A stretch of 64,000 nucleotides of DNA from Streptoalloteichus tenebrarius. Its GTDB lineage: Bacteria; Actinomycetota; Actinomycetes; Mycobacteriales; Pseudonocardiaceae. Positions 54,337-64,000 of this stretch are shown here, one piece after another; positions within the stretch are counted from its first letter, which is position 1, and the number at the start of each line of letters is the position of its first letter. The notes under the pieces are model-generated. The model was not told the DNA's origin and did no database searches. It saw only the letters and a list, made by a program, of their open reading frames with translations. The stretch covers positions 62,001-126,000 of the forward strand of contig NZ_JAMTCP010000013.1 in NCBI RefSeq assembly GCF_024171885.1, written 5' to 3'. A program made the position numbers and the translations under genes.

Positions 54337-54798
54337 GTGACCGGTGGGGAAGAGGCGGCGGAGCCCAGGGGTTCCACGGCACCAGCAGTGTCCACAGTGT
54401 CCACACAGGACAGTTCGGTCGGGGTCGGTCGACGGGTGCGTGCGGAACACTGGATCGTCCTGGCGGTGGTGTTCGGCGGGTTCCTCCTTCCGATCGTGGG
54501 ATGGCTGGCGGGTGTCGTCGCCCTCTGGGCACGCCGGAGCTGGGACCTTCGCGCGAAACTGGTCGGCACGTTCGTCTGGCCGTTGACGGCGCTGCTGGTC
54601 GCCGGCATCAGCGGTGTCTGGTACTGGGTGTTGTTCCCGCTCCGCGCGCCGCTGTCCAGCGTGGGCACCTCGATCTTCCTGTTGGTGCCGCAGAGCTGGC
54701 TGGTCGCGTTGCTCCTCGTGGGGCGCTGGCTCCTCGACCGCGCGCGTCCCGCGTCGGCCACGGCCACCCGGGCTCCCGGAAGTGCTCATGCCCGCTGA
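54337..54798 (+). CDS. Small integral membrane protein, unknown function
   Basis: 153 residues from GTG 54337, with GGAAGGGAG upstream. Cytosolic acidic N-terminus (MTGGEEAAEP...), then three membrane segments (WIVLAVVFGGFLLPIVGWLAGVVALW, LVGTFVWPLTALLVAGISGVWYWVLF, SIFLLVPQSWLVALLLVGRWLL). No recognised family. The last 11 bp overlap the start of the GH84 gene, implying cotranscription. Confidence 0.75.
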   Translation: MTGGEEAAEPRGSTAPAVSTVSTQDSSVGVGRRVRAEHWIVLAVVFGGFLLPIVGWLAGVVALWARRSWDLRAKLVGTFVWPLTALLVAGISGVWYWVLFPLRAPLSSVGTSIFLLVPQSWLVALLLVGRWLLDRARPASATATRAPGSAHAR

Positions 54799-56812
54799 GA
54801 TGGCCGAGCCACGTCCGGGGACGCGGCCCCGCGTGATCGTGCTCGGTCTGGTCGCCGTGATCACCCTGGCCCTGACGGGCGGGTGCGGCGCGGAGACGGC
54901 ACCGAGCGCCGAGGAGAGCCCCGCGCCACCGGCCGTGCCCGCGCCCAGCTCGGAGCCCCGCACCTGGCCCGAGGTCAGCCCGAGACCGCAGCAGACCCGG
55001 CGGATCGGGGCCGACCTCCCCGTTCCCGCCACCGTCCGCGTGCACGCGACCGGGGAGACCGACCAACCAACCACGGAGACGGTCGTCCGCGTCCTGCGCG
55101 CGGCGGGCGCGCACCAGGTGGACGTCCACGGCGTCGAGGGTTGGGACTCCGGCGACAGCGCGTCGATGGCCGTCGTGCTGGGAAAGGTGGCGGACCAGCA
55201 GGTCGCGCACGCGCTGGACGCGGTGGGAACGCCCGGGCCGTCCCCGCTCCCGGCCGAGGGCTACGTCCTCACGGCCGGCCGACGTGTCGACTCCGCGCTG
55301 CTCGTCCTGGCCGGCAGGGACGCCGACGGGCTCTTCCACGCCGCGCAGACCCTCCGCCAGCTCACGGTGAACGGCGCGGTCGCGGGCGTCTCGGTGGTCG
55401 ACTACCCCGTCGTCCCGATCCGCGGTGTGGTGGAAGGCTTCTACGGACGGCCGTGGTCCTTCGAGGACCGGATGGACCAACTCGCGTTCTCCGGCGCGGT
55501 GAAGATGAACACCTACCTCTACGCGCCGAAGGACGACCCGTACCACCGCGAGAAGTGGCGGGAGCCCTATCCGCCCGAGGAGGCCGAGAAACTCGGCCGG
55601 CTCGTCCAGCAGGCGCGCGCCAACCACGTCCGCTTCACCTTCGCGATCTCGCCCGGCCTGTCCGTCTGCTACAGCGGCGCGAACGACCGGGAGGCCCTGT
55701 CGCGCAAGATCCGCGCCGTCCACGCCCTCGGTGTGCGCAGCTTCTCGATCGCCCTCGACGACATCTACCCGCTGCCCGCGTGGAGTTGCGCCGACGACGT
55801 CGCCCGGTACGGCGTGCTCTCGGAGGCCACGTTCGGCCAGGCGCAGGCCGACCTGCTCAACACCCTCCAGCGCGACCTGCTGCCCTCCCTCCCGGGAGCC
55901 GACCCGCTGGAGATGGTGCCCATCCAGTACAGCGAGGTCGTCGACACCCCGTACAAGCAGGCCCTCCGGGGACGGCTCGACCGCCGGGTCCGGGTCATGT
56001 GGACCGGCACGGACGTCCTGCCCGCCAGGATCAGCGCCGAGGACGCCCGACGCGCGCGCGAGGTGTGGGGTCGCAAGGTGTCGTTGTGGGACAACTATCC
56101 GACCAACGACTTCGACGGGGCCGCCGGCCGTCTCCTGCTGGCCCCCTACGACAACCGGGAGGCCGGGGCCGCGCGGGAACTCGCCGGCGTCCTGCTCAAC
56201 CCGATGAACCAGGCCGCCGCCAGCAAGCTGCCGTTGTTCACCGGCGCGGACTTCGCCTGGAACCCGGACGGCTACGACCCGGGCCGCTCCTCGGCCGCTG
56301 CCGCGAGGTACCTGGCCAACGGGGACGAAACCGTCGCGCGGGCGTTGCTGGTCCTGGTGGACGTCGAGCACCTCGCCCCGGACTGGAAGGGGGACCCGAT
56401 GCGGTCGCCGGCCCCGGTCCTGGCCGGGGACCTCGACCGCGTCCGCGCGGCGTGGGCGGGCGGGAACCGCGCCGGCGCGGTGACGGCGCTCCGGGCGACC
56501 GCCCGGCGGCTGGCGGAGGCCCCGGACGTCATCCGAGGGGGAGTCGCCGAACGCCCGTTCGTCGAGGACGTGGAACCCTGGCTGACGGCGATGACGCTGT
56601 GGGCCACGGCCCTGTCGCACGCGTGTGACGGGCTGGCGGCCAGGGCCGAGGGGGACGCCGCGCGGGCGGAGGCGGCGTTCCGCGAGGCCCAGGCGCACGT
56701 CGCGCGCGCCAACGAGATCCGGACACGCCCGGGCGTCACCAGGGAACCCGGTGTCGTCCGCGTCGCCGACCGGGTGCTTGACACCTTCCTCAGCCAGGCG
56801 CCCGCGATGTGA
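54788..56812 (+). CDS. GH84-type β-N-acetylglucosaminidase lipoprotein
   Basis: 674 residues from ATG 54788 with GGAAG upstream. Lipobox LTGGC near residue 33, Pro/Ser linker, a GH20-like N-domain, then the GH84 catalytic barrel: [32 protein letters not shown], catalytic Asp pair SIALDDI, and [10 protein letters not shown]-terminal helical domain. Hydrolyses terminal β-GlcNAc outside the cell, by a substrate-assisted mechanism in this family. Could act on glycans released with the small membrane protein encoded upstream; its true substrate is unknown. Confidence 0.9.
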   Translation: MPAEMAEPRPGTRPRVIVLGLVAVITLALTGGCGAETAPSAEESPAPPAVPAPSSEPRTWPEVSPRPQQTRRIGADLPVPATVRVHATGETDQPTTETVVRVLRAAGAHQVDVHGVEGWDSGDSASMAVVLGKVADQQVAHALDAVGTPGPSPLPAEGYVLTAGRRVDSALLVLAGRDADGLFHAAQTLRQLTVNGAVAGVSVVDYPVVPIRGVVEGFYGRPWSFEDRMDQLAFSGAVKMNTYLYAPKDDPYHREKWREPYPPEEAEKLGRLVQQARANHVRFTFAISPGLSVCYSGANDREALSRKIRAVHALGVRSFSIALDDIYPLPAWSCADDVARYGVLSEATFGQAQADLLNTLQRDLLPSLPGADPLEMVPIQYSEVVDTPYKQALRGRLDRRVRVMWTGTDVLPARISAEDARRAREVWGRKVSLWDNYPTNDFDGAAGRLLLAPYDNREAGAARELAGVLLNPMNQAAASKLPLFTGADFAWNPDGYDPGRSSAAAARYLANGDETVARALLVLVDVEHLAPDWKGDPMRSPAPVLAGDLDRVRAAWAGGNRAGAVTALRATARRLAEAPDVIRGGVAERPFVEDVEPWLTAMTLWATALSHACDGLAARAEGDAARAEAAFREAQAHVARANEIRTRPGVTREPGVVRVADRVLDTFLSQAPAM

Positions 56813-56873
56813 GCCCCAGCGGCGGTCACTGCCACCGGTTTCGACCAGCGGCCAGCCGCGCGACGATGACGTC

Positions 56874-58040
56874 ATGCGGACCGCCCACGACGTCGTCGTG
56901 ATCGGGCTGGGCGGCATGGGCAGCGCCGCCGCCTGGAGCCTGGCCGCCCGGAGCCTGGCCGGCCGGAGCCTGCGTGTGCTCGGGCTGGAGCAGTTCGGCC
57001 CCGCGCACGACCGGGGCTCCAGCCACGGCGGGTCGCGCATCATCCGGCACGCCTACTTCGAGGACCCCGCCTACGTTCCGCTGGTGCTGCGCGCGCACGA
57101 GCTGTGGGAGGCGGTGGAGCGCGAGGCCGGGCGACGGCTGCTCTGGCCGACCGGCGGGCTGATGGTCGGCCGGCCGGACGGCCCGCTCGTCGCGGGCAGT
57201 CGGCACTCCGCGCGCCGGTGGGACCTGCCGCACGAGATCCTGGACGCGCGGGAGATCCGTGCCCGGTTCCCCGTGTTCGCCCCGCGTCGGGACGAGGTCG
57301 GCCTGTTCGAGGCCAGGGCGGGGATCGTCGCTCCGGAGGCCGCCGTGACCGCGCACCTGGAACTGGCGGCGAAAGCGGGTGCTGACCTCCGCTTCGGGTG
57401 CCGCGTCCTGCGATGGGAGGCGCTGCCAGGGGGCGAGGGCGTGCGGGTGGTCACCAGCGAGGGCGATCATCACGCCGGGCACGCGGTGATCTGCCCGGGA
57501 GCGTGGGCCCCCGACCTGCTGGCCAACCTGGGTGTGCCGTTCACGGTGGAACGGCAGGTGCAGTTCTGGTTCTCGCCGCGCGGCGGGACCAGCCCCTACA
57601 CCCGCCTCCCGATCTTCATCTGGGAGGACGAGTCCGGGGAGCGGTTCTACGGAGTCCCACCGCACGCGGGCTCGCCGGACGGGGTGAAGGTGGCCTTCTA
57701 CCGCCGGACGGACGTCTGTACCGCCGACGCGGTCGACAGGGTGGTGCGCCAGGACGAGGTCGACGCGATCGCGCGTCACGTGGAGTCGCGGGTGCCGACG
57801 TTGCCGGGCACGTTCCTCCGCGCCACGACCTGCCTGTACACCAACACACCCGACCGGCACTTCGTCATCGCCACCCACCCCGACCACCCGCAGGTCACGG
57901 TGGCCTGTGGATTCTCCGGCCACGGCTTCAAGTTCGTCCCCGTCGTCGCCGAGATCCTCACCGACCTGGTGACGACCGGGCGCACGCCGCATCCCATCGC
58001 CCTGTTCGACCCACGACGGGACTTCCGTCCGCCACCGTGA
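56874..58040 (+). CDS. Sarcosine oxidase / N-methyltryptophan oxidase family flavoenzyme
   Basis: 388 residues from ATG 56874. FAD-binding Rossmann motif [14 protein letters not shown] at the N-terminus; [22 protein letters not shown], then [14 protein letters not shown] whose Cys matches the residue that holds FAD covalently in monomeric sarcosine oxidase, and [13 protein letters not shown] near the end. Oxidises N-methyl or cyclic amino acids with release of H2O2. The particular amine cannot be deduced. Shares no operon with the GH84 gene 62 bp before it with certainty. Confidence 0.9.
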   Translation: MRTAHDVVVIGLGGMGSAAAWSLAARSLAGRSLRVLGLEQFGPAHDRGSSHGGSRIIRHAYFEDPAYVPLVLRAHELWEAVEREAGRRLLWPTGGLMVGRPDGPLVAGSRHSARRWDLPHEILDAREIRARFPVFAPRRDEVGLFEARAGIVAPEAAVTAHLELAAKAGADLRFGCRVLRWEALPGGEGVRVVTSEGDHHAGHAVICPGAWAPDLLANLGVPFTVERQVQFWFSPRGGTSPYTRLPIFIWEDESGERFYGVPPHAGSPDGVKVAFYRRTDVCTADAVDRVVRQDEVDAIARHVESRVPTLPGTFLRATTCLYTNTPDRHFVIATHPDHPQVTVACGFSGHGFKFVPVVAEILTDLVTTGRTPHPIALFDPRRDFRPPP

Positions 58041-58104
58041 CGCGCCGCGCCCCGCCGCGAGCCGACGGGCCGGGGCGCGACGCGTCCACAGTGGACGTCC
58101 ACAA

Positions 58105-58173
58105 GAGACAGACGAGCTGGCGGTCAGGAGACGGACGAGCTGGCGGACAGGAGACGGACGAGCCGACGGTCAG
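58105..58173. repeat. Three 23-bp tandem repeats overlapping the hrpA stop
   Basis: GAGACGGACGAGC followed by TGGCGGACAG-like units at 58105-58127, 58128-58150 and 58151-58173. The third unit includes the TCA that is the stop codon of the minus-strand helicase at 58170. Convergent spacer. Confidence 0.88.
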
Positions 58174-61100
58174 ATCGGGAGCTGGTCCATCGCCTTGTAG
58201 ATCCGCTTCTCCGACACCGGACGCGGCGTGCCGATGGTCTGCGCGAAGTAGCTGACCCGCAACTCCTCGATCATCCACCGGATCTGCCGCAGCCCCTCGG
58301 CGGCGGGGCCGTGCTTCGGCGCCTGCCGCGCCAACTGCTCGTACTCCTCCCGGACCTGGGCGACCCGCTGCGTCCACTCCTGGTCCCGGCGCGGGTTCTC
58401 CGGCAGCTTCTCCAACCGGCGCTCGACCGCCCTCAGGTAGCGCGCGACGTCCGGCAGCCGCGACAGGCCGGTCGCCGTGACGAACCCGGGGTACACCAAC
58501 GCCGAGAGCTGGCCCCGGATGTCGGCCAACGACTCCGCCGGCGCGAAGCGCGCGTCGGCCAGCCGGGTCTCGACGGCCTGCCGCGCCGCCAGGACGCGCT
58601 CCACCTGGTTGACGACCTCCACGAGGATCGGCCCGAACCCGGCCCTGACCCGCTCGCGCAACGCGGCGAAGCCCGCCTCGTCCCAGGCCACGCCGCCGCC
58701 GTCGGTCATCAACCGGTCCACCGCGCAGGAGGCGCAGTCCTCCAGCAGCGGGGCCACCCCGCCGTGCGGGTTGGCGCTCAACGTCAGCTTCGCCTGGTTG
58801 CTCAGGCCCCGCAGGTACTTGCCGGGCGCGGGGACGTTGAGCATCAGGAGCCGGCGGGTGCCCCGCCACATGGCCTCCCGCTGCTCGTCCTCGCTCTCGA
58901 ACATCCGCACGGCCACCGAGTCGCCCTGGTCGACCAGGGCGGGGAAGGCGGTCACCACGTAGCCGGAGCGCCGGCGCTCGACCCGGCGCGGCAACGCGCC
59001 GATCGTCCAGTCCTTCAGGCCGTCCCGCTCGACCCCGCTGGCCGCCGCCGACAGCGTCGCCTGCAACCGGTCCCTGAGCCGCCGCCGCAGCTCCGGCAGG
59101 TCGCTGCCCTCGGCCACCAGGCGCTTCTTCTCGTCGACGACGCGGTAGGTGACCTTCAGGTGCGCGGGCACCTTGTCGAGCTGCCAGGCGTCCCTCGGCA
59201 CGCTGACCCCGCTCAGTCGCTGGATCTCCCGCTCCAGCGCGTCGAGCACGCTCTCGTCCTTGCCGGGGGACATGCGGGCCAGGACGGCCTTGGCGTAGTC
59301 GGTGACCGGCACGAAGTGGCGTCGCAGCGGTTTGGGCAGCGACCGCAGCAACGAGGTCACCAGCTCGTGCCGCAGGCCGGGCACGTGCCAGGCGAACCCG
59401 TCGCCGCTGACCTGGTTGAGCACCTGGAGCGGCACGGACACGGTCACGCCGTCGGTGACGCGCCCCGGCTCGAACTGGTAGGTCAGCGGCAGCCGGACGT
59501 CGCCCTGCTGCCAGAAGTCGGGGTAGTCCTGCGGCGTGATGCCGCCGGCCTGCTCGTTGACCAGCATCGACCGGTCGAAGGTCAGCAGGTCCGGCTGCTC
59601 GGCGCGGACCTTCTTCCACCAACTGTCGAAGTGCCGGGCGGAGACGACCTCCTCGCCGATCCGCTGGTCGTAGAAGTCGAACAGGGTCTGGTCGTCGACG
59701 AGGATGTCCCGCCGCCGCGCGCGGTGCTCCAGCTCCTCGACCTCGCGCAGCAGCTCGCGGTTGGCGTGGAAGAACTCGTGCTGGGTGGTCCAGTCGCCCT
59801 CGACCAGGGCGTGCCGGATGAACAGCTCCCTGGACAGCGCCGGATCGATGCGCCCGTAGTTCACCTTGCGCGAGGTCACGATCGGCACGCCGTAGAGCGT
59901 GACCTTCTCGTAGGCCATGACCGCACCCTGGTTCTTCTCCCAGTGCGGCTCGCTGTAGCTGCGCTTGACCAGGTGCCGCGCCAGCTTCTCGACCCAGTCC
60001 GGCTCGATCTTGGCCGCCACCCTGCCCCACAGCCGGGAGGTCTCCACCAGCTCGGCGGCCATGACCCAGCGCGGCGTCTTCCGGAACAGCACCGAGCCGG
60101 GGAAGATCGCGAACCGGGCGTTGCGCGCGCCCTGGTACTCCTGCTTCTCGGCGTCCTTCAGCCCGATGTGCGACAGCAGGCCGGCCAGCAGCGAGACGTG
60201 GATGCGCTGCGGGTCGCCCGGCAGGTCGTTGAGGTGGATCCCCATCCCCCTGACGACCTGGCGGAGCTGGCCGTAGAGGTCCTGCCACTCCCTGACCCGC
60301 AGGTAGTTCAGGAACTCGGTGCGGCACAACCGGCGGAACTGGCTGGAGGACAGCGCCTTCTGCTGCTCCTGGAGGTACTGCCACAGGTTGAGGAAGGACA
60401 GGAAGTCCGACTCCTTGTCGGCGAAGCGCGCGTGCTTCTCCGCCGCCGCCTGCTGGTGGTCGGTCGGCCGCTCCCTCGGGTCCTGGATGGACAGCGCGGC
60501 CGCGATCACCATGACCTCGTGCACACAGCCGTTGCGCTCGGCCTCCAGCACCATCCTGGCCAGCCGGGGGTCGATCGGGAGCTGGGCGAGCCGGCGGCCC
60601 AGCGGGGTCAGCCGGCGGCGCGGGTCCTTCTCCGCGGGGTCGATCGCGCCCAGCTCGTGCAGCAGCGCGACGCCGTCGGCGATGTTGCGCCGGTCCGGCG
60701 GGTCGACGAACGGGAACGCGGCGACGTCGCCGAGGCCCAGCGCCGTCATCTGGAGGATGACCGAGGCCAGGTTCGTGCGCAGGATCTCCGGGTCGGTGAA
60801 CTCCGGCCGGGACAGGAAGTCCTGCTCGGAGTACAGGCGGATGCAGACGCCCTCCGAGACGCGACCGCAACGGCCCTTGCGCTGGTTGGCCGACGCCTGC
60901 GAGATCGGCTCGATGGGCAGGCGCTGCACCTTGAGCCGGTGGCTGTACCGGGAGATGCGCGCGGTGCCCGGGTCGATCACGTACTTGATGCCGGGGACGG
61001 TCAGCGAGGTCTCGGCGACGTTGGTCGCCAACACGATCCGCCGCCCGGGGTGCGGGGCGAACACCCGGTGCTGCTCGGCCGCGGACAACCGCGCGTACAA

Positions 61101-62078
61101 CGGCAGGATCTCGGTGTTGGGCAGCTTCATCTTGCCCAGCGCGTCCGCCGTGTCGCGGATCTCCCGCTCACCGCTGAGGAAGACCAGGATGTCGCCGGGG
61201 CCCTCGGCGCGCAGCTCGTCGACGGCGTCGCAGATCGCCTGGACCTGGTCGCGCTCCTTGTCGACCTCCTCGGCCTCCTCGTCGATCACCGGCCGGTACC
61301 GCACCTCGACGGGATACGTGCGGCCGGAGACCTCGACGATCGGCGCGTCGTCGAAGTGGCGGGAGAACCGCTCGGGGTCGATCGTCGCCGAGGTGATGAT
61401 CACCTTGAGGTCGGGCCGCCTCGGCAGGAGCTGCTTGAGGTAGCCCAGGATGAAGTCGATGTTGAGGCTGCGCTCGTGCGCCTCGTCGATGATCAGCGTG
61501 TCGTACTGGCTGAGCATCCGGTCGTGCTGGATCTCGGTCAGCAGGATGCCGTCGGTCATCAGCTTGACCAGCGTGTCGTCGCCGACCTTGTCGCTGAACC
61601 GCACCTTGAAGCCCACGGCCTCGCCCAGCGCGCCGTGCAGCTCCTCGGCGATCCGGTCGGCCACGCTGCGCGCCGCCAGCCGCCTCGGCTGGGTGTGGCC
61701 GATCATGCCCAGCACGCCGCGGCCCAGCTCCAGACAGATCTTGGGGAGCTGCGTGGTCTTGCCGGAGCCGGTCTCGCCGGCCACGATCACGACCTGGTGG
61801 TCGCGCACGGCGGCCAGGATCTCGTCCTTGCGCTGGCTGACCGGCAGGGCCTCCGGGTACTCGATCCGGGGCACGGCGGCCCGCCGCCGGGCCACGCGCA
61901 GCGCGGCGCGCTCGATCTCGGCGGCGATCTCGGCCATGGCGGCCTCGCGGGCCCGCGGCGACCGGGACCCGCGCAGCCCGTCAAGCCGGCGCCCGAGGCG
62001 CCGCTGGTCGCGCAGCATCAGGTCGGACAGGCGTTCCCGCAGGTCGGCGGGCGAGGGGTTCACGATCGGCGTTTCCAT
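58170..62078 (-). CDS. hrpA: ATP-dependent RNA helicase HrpA (DEAH)
   Basis: 1302 residues from ATG 62078 (METPIVNPSPADL); a TTG seven codons earlier is possible. DEAH core: GETGSGKTTQ, IIDEAHERSLNIDF, ITSATIDPERFSRHF, QRKGRCGRVSEG, then HA2/OB regions and the long HrpA C-terminal domain (DUF3418) ending RIYKAMDQLPI. Length and order match E. coli HrpA, which remodels mRNA and rescues stalled ribosomes. Monocistronic. The gap 62079-62386 holds TCAGGC-rich short repeats (62205-62265) and nothing else. Confidence 0.95.
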   Translation of the reverse strand: METPIVNPSPADLRERLSDLMLRDQRRLGRRLDGLRGSRSPRAREAAMAEIAAEIERAALRVARRRAAVPRIEYPEALPVSQRKDEILAAVRDHQVVIVAGETGSGKTTQLPKICLELGRGVLGMIGHTQPRRLAARSVADRIAEELHGALGEAVGFKVRFSDKVGDDTLVKLMTDGILLTEIQHDRMLSQYDTLIIDEAHERSLNIDFILGYLKQLLPRRPDLKVIITSATIDPERFSRHFDDAPIVEVSGRTYPVEVRYRPVIDEEAEEVDKERDQVQAICDAVDELRAEGPGDILVFLSGEREIRDTADALGKMKLPNTEILPLYARLSAAEQHRVFAPHPGRRIVLATNVAETSLTVPGIKYVIDPGTARISRYSHRLKVQRLPIEPISQASANQRKGRCGRVSEGVCIRLYSEQDFLSRPEFTDPEILRTNLASVILQMTALGLGDVAAFPFVDPPDRRNIADGVALLHELGAIDPAEKDPRRRLTPLGRRLAQLPIDPRLARMVLEAERNGCVHEVMVIAAALSIQDPRERPTDHQQAAAEKHARFADKESDFLSFLNLWQYLQEQQKALSSSQFRRLCRTEFLNYLRVREWQDLYGQLRQVVRGMGIHLNDLPGDPQRIHVSLLAGLLSHIGLKDAEKQEYQGARNARFAIFPGSVLFRKTPRWVMAAELVETSRLWGRVAAKIEPDWVEKLARHLVKRSYSEPHWEKNQGAVMAYEKVTLYGVPIVTSRKVNYGRIDPALSRELFIRHALVEGDWTTQHEFFHANRELLREVEELEHRARRRDILVDDQTLFDFYDQRIGEEVVSARHFDSWWKKVRAEQPDLLTFDRSMLVNEQAGGITPQDYPDFWQQGDVRLPLTYQFEPGRVTDGVTVSVPLQVLNQVSGDGFAWHVPGLRHELVTSLLRSLPKPLRRHFVPVTDYAKAVLARMSPGKDESVLDALEREIQRLSGVSVPRDAWQLDKVPAHLKVTYRVVDEKKRLVAEGSDLPELRRRLRDRLQATLSAAASGVERDGLKDWTIGALPRRVERRRSGYVVTAFPALVDQGDSVAVRMFESEDEQREAMWRGTRRLLMLNVPAPGKYLRGLSNQAKLTLSANPHGGVAPLLEDCASCAVDRLMTDGGGVAWDEAGFAALRERVRAGFGPILVEVVNQVERVLAARQAVETRLADARFAPAESLADIRGQLSALVYPGFVTATGLSRLPDVARYLRAVERRLEKLPENPRRDQEWTQRVAQVREEYEQLARQAPKHGPAAEGLRQIRWMIEELRVSYFAQTIGTPRPVSEKRIYKAMDQLPI

Positions 62079-62386
62079 ACGGGAGACCAGGGTAGGCAAG
62101 GCCGGCGTCGCGCGACCTTCGGTTTATCGTCCGCCCACCGGGCGTCGGCGCTCACACCGCCCCCGGCGACCGTCCCCGCGAGGCGACCCGGTGGGCGGCG
62201 ACAGCCCCTCGTCAGGCCGTGTCAGCCGTTGTCAGGGCGTGTCAGGCCGACAGGGGGCGGTCGACACCGCCCGGTTCAACGCCCCGGCGCTCCCGTGCAT
62301 GCCCGTCCCGGCGGAGGAGGGGGAGTGAGCAGGACAACACCGCTCACCCTCCGCCCTCCCTCCGCCGGAGGGGGCCGCGCCGTGGA

Positions 62387-63619
62387 TCACACGTGGGCGG
62401 CCCTGGCGGCGCCGAAGCCCACCGTGGCGACGACCAGGGGGATCACCACCAGGCCGACGATCGGCCCGGTCCAGCCGCCGAGTGCGTCGTGGAGCAGGCC
62501 GAACAGCAGCGGACCGGTCGCCGACAGCGCGTACCCGACGCCCTGCGCCATGCCGGACAACTGCGCCGCGGTCTGCCCGTCGCCGGCGCGCACCGCGAAC
62601 AGCAGGAACGACAGCGCGAAGCCGGCGCCGCCGGCCAGGCCGAGGAGCGTGACCGACGCGACCAGCAGCGGGCCGCCCGCCACGAGCACGCCCAGCGCGC
62701 CCACCAGCTCGCCCGCCACGATCACGGCCACGACCATCCGCTGGTCCGGCCGCCGGTTGGCGACCACCGGCACGACCAGCGAGGCCACGGCGCCGGCGAT
62801 CATGTAGGCCGCGCCGAGGGTGCCGGCGGTCGCCGGCGACAGCCCGCGCGCCCCGAGCATCGAGGGCAGCCAGGCGCTGCACACGTAGAACAACATCGAG
62901 TGCAGGCCGAAGAAGACGGTCACCTGCCAGGCGAGCGGGGAGGTCCACAGCCGGCGGGGCCGGGCCGCCGCCGACGCGTCGGGCACGTGGCGCTCCCGCA
63001 TGAGGGGCAGCCAGGCGACCAGGGCGAGCACCGCGACGACCACCCACACGTTCAGCGTGCCGCGCCAGCCGAGGCCGGCGTCGTGGGCCAGCGGCACGGC
63101 GGCGCCGGCCGCCACGCCGGCCCCCACCGACATCACCGTGGTGTAGAGGCTGGTCATGGCGCCCACCCGGTGCGGGAAGTCCCGGCGCACGATGCCGGGC
63201 AGCAGCACGTTGCCCACCACGAGACCGAAGGCGAGCAGGGTGGTTCCGGCGAACAGGGGCACCGCGCCGGGCAGCCACCGCAGCAGGCCGCCCGCCGTCA
63301 GCACGAGCATGCCCCCGACGAGCACCGCCTCGATGCCGTGCCGACGGGCGAGCCGGTTCACCTGCGACGAGGCGAGCGCGAACACCGCGAGCGGGATCGT
63401 GGTGAGCAGGCCGACCACGCTGCCCGGCAGACCGGTCGCGTGCTGGATGTCGGTGGTGAGCGGGCCCACGGCGGTCAGCAGCGGGCGCAGGGACGCCGCG
63501 GTGAGCAGGATCGCCACCACGACCAGGGCGGGGTGGCGGGTGCCACGGCGGACGGTGGCGGACGGCGCGGCGGGCGCGGGCGTGGGCGCGGGTCGGGTGG
63601 TCTGGGGCGCGGCGGACAT
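62387..63619 (-). CDS. MFS transporter of the CynX/NimT group
   Basis: 410 residues from ATG 63619 with GAGGGGG upstream. About 12 membrane segments; LRPLLTAVGPLTTDIQHATGLPGSVVGLLTTIPLAVFALASS is the common CynX/NimT N-terminal region. Exports small anionic or nitro compounds in characterised members; substrate unknown here. Divergent from an AsnC regulator 127 bp away, its likely controller. Confidence 0.9.
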   Translation of the reverse strand: MSAAPQTTRPAPTPAPAAPSATVRRGTRHPALVVVAILLTAASLRPLLTAVGPLTTDIQHATGLPGSVVGLLTTIPLAVFALASSQVNRLARRHGIEAVLVGGMLVLTAGGLLRWLPGAVPLFAGTTLLAFGLVVGNVLLPGIVRRDFPHRVGAMTSLYTTVMSVGAGVAAGAAVPLAHDAGLGWRGTLNVWVVVAVLALVAWLPLMRERHVPDASAAARPRRLWTSPLAWQVTVFFGLHSMLFYVCSAWLPSMLGARGLSPATAGTLGAAYMIAGAVASLVVPVVANRRPDQRMVVAVIVAGELVGALGVLVAGGPLLVASVTLLGLAGGAGFALSFLLFAVRAGDGQTAAQLSGMAQGVGYALSATGPLLFGLLHDALGGWTGPIVGLVVIPLVVATVGFGAARAAHV

Positions 63620-63746
63620 GTCCCCCTCAGCAGGGATCTCAACAGGAATCAACGACGAACAGACAGGGGAAATCTGCCGACCTCATGGCCTGATCTTCCA
63701 GTCAGCCGACTCCGGTTGCTCGATTCCGCCATCATGGAGCCTTGTG

Positions 63747-64000
63747 ATGTCCGATCCGCTCACCCCGCTCGATGATCTCGACCGGGCGCTCGTGCTCGCG
63801 CTCCGCCGCGACGGCCGCGCGGCCTTCAGCACCCTCGCCGCCGAGCTGGGGGTGTCGGAGCAGACGGTGGCGCGGCGGTACCGCCGCCTACGGTCCGAGC
63901 AACTGATCCGGGTCGTGGCGGTCGTCAACCCCTACGCGGTTGGCTGGCACCCCCTCCAGCTCCGCCTGCGCACCGAGCGGGGGACCGCGCCGCGCGTCGG
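63747..64000 (+). CDS. Lrp/AsnC family regulator (3' end outside window)
   Basis: 84 residues visible from ATG 63747, GGAG 7 nt upstream (GTG at 63744 also in frame). N-terminal winged helix-turn-helix: LDDLDRALVLALRRDGRAAFSTLAAELGVSEQTVARRYRRL, then RVVAVVNPYAVGWHPLQLRLRTE, the start of the RAM ligand domain. Divergent from the MFS transporter. Confidence 0.88.
   Translation, partial: MSDPLTPLDDLDRALVLALRRDGRAAFSTLAAELGVSEQTVARRYRRLRSEQLIRVVAVVNPYAVGWHPLQLRLRTERGTAPRV

Overview
The window is one contiguous piece of a very GC-rich actinobacterial chromosome. Several things point to the Pseudonocardiaceae (Saccharothrix, Actinosynnema or Lentzea type): GTG starts are frequent, ATGA and GTGA overlaps are common, there is a mycothiol-type maleylpyruvate isomerase-fold protein, DUF3558 lipoproteins, a BfrB-like ferritin and a DosR/DosS-like pair, and the spacers repeatedly carry TCCACTGTGGAC-like and TTGTCCACA (actinobacterial DnaA box) sequences. 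The family assignment is inference; the phylum is secure. I recognised no rRNA, tRNA or CRISPR array.

Layout. 1-2.7 kb: end of a carbohydrate ABC importer operon. 2.8-8.1 kb: secreted PIG-L deacetylase, ferritin, a small unknown protein, and a divergent EamA exporter/LysR pair. 8.3-13.4 kb: DUF4430 secreted protein, methyltransferase, HipA-like kinase with DUF3037 partner, TenA-like and mycothiol-dependent-isomerase-like proteins. 13.4-20.3 kb: repeat-rich spacer, a GGDEF/HD-GYP membrane enzyme, and a helicase with C-terminal HA domains divergent from a LacI regulator. 20.3-27.3 kb is a lower-GC, patchy accessory stretch: IS481 relic, DUF3558/ESX-like operon, AraC regulator, Tat carboxylesterase, methyltransferase and intradiol dioxygenase. 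27.5-33 kb: lipoprotein, two-component system, two membrane PH-domain proteins and a cytosine deaminase.

33.2-41.7 kb holds the most interesting block. A three-gene operon encodes a TerB-N/TerB/TerB-C protein, a BREX-type (DUF2791) ATPase and a large Lhr-like helicase fused to a DEDDh exonuclease. It reads as a DNA-processing or anti-phage cassette. It lies between an intact capA gene and an inverted, decayed fragment of that same gene.

42-44 kb: mtnB-mtnC-mtnD methionine-salvage operon. 44.2-54.1 kb: a dormancy (DosR-like) locus with two CBS-BON proteins, a NarL-type regulator, a GAF sensor kinase, a universal stress protein, a PPOX-fold protein and HypF. GGGACC-type palindromes lie in front of several of these genes. 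54.3-64 kb: small membrane protein, GH84 lipoprotein, sarcosine-oxidase-type flavoenzyme, HrpA helicase, CynX-type MFS transporter and an AsnC regulator cut by the window end.

Two features run through the whole window. A precisely 109-bp element with two DnaA boxes 19 bp apart occurs three times. Short tandem repeats occupy many of the spacers where genes converge.
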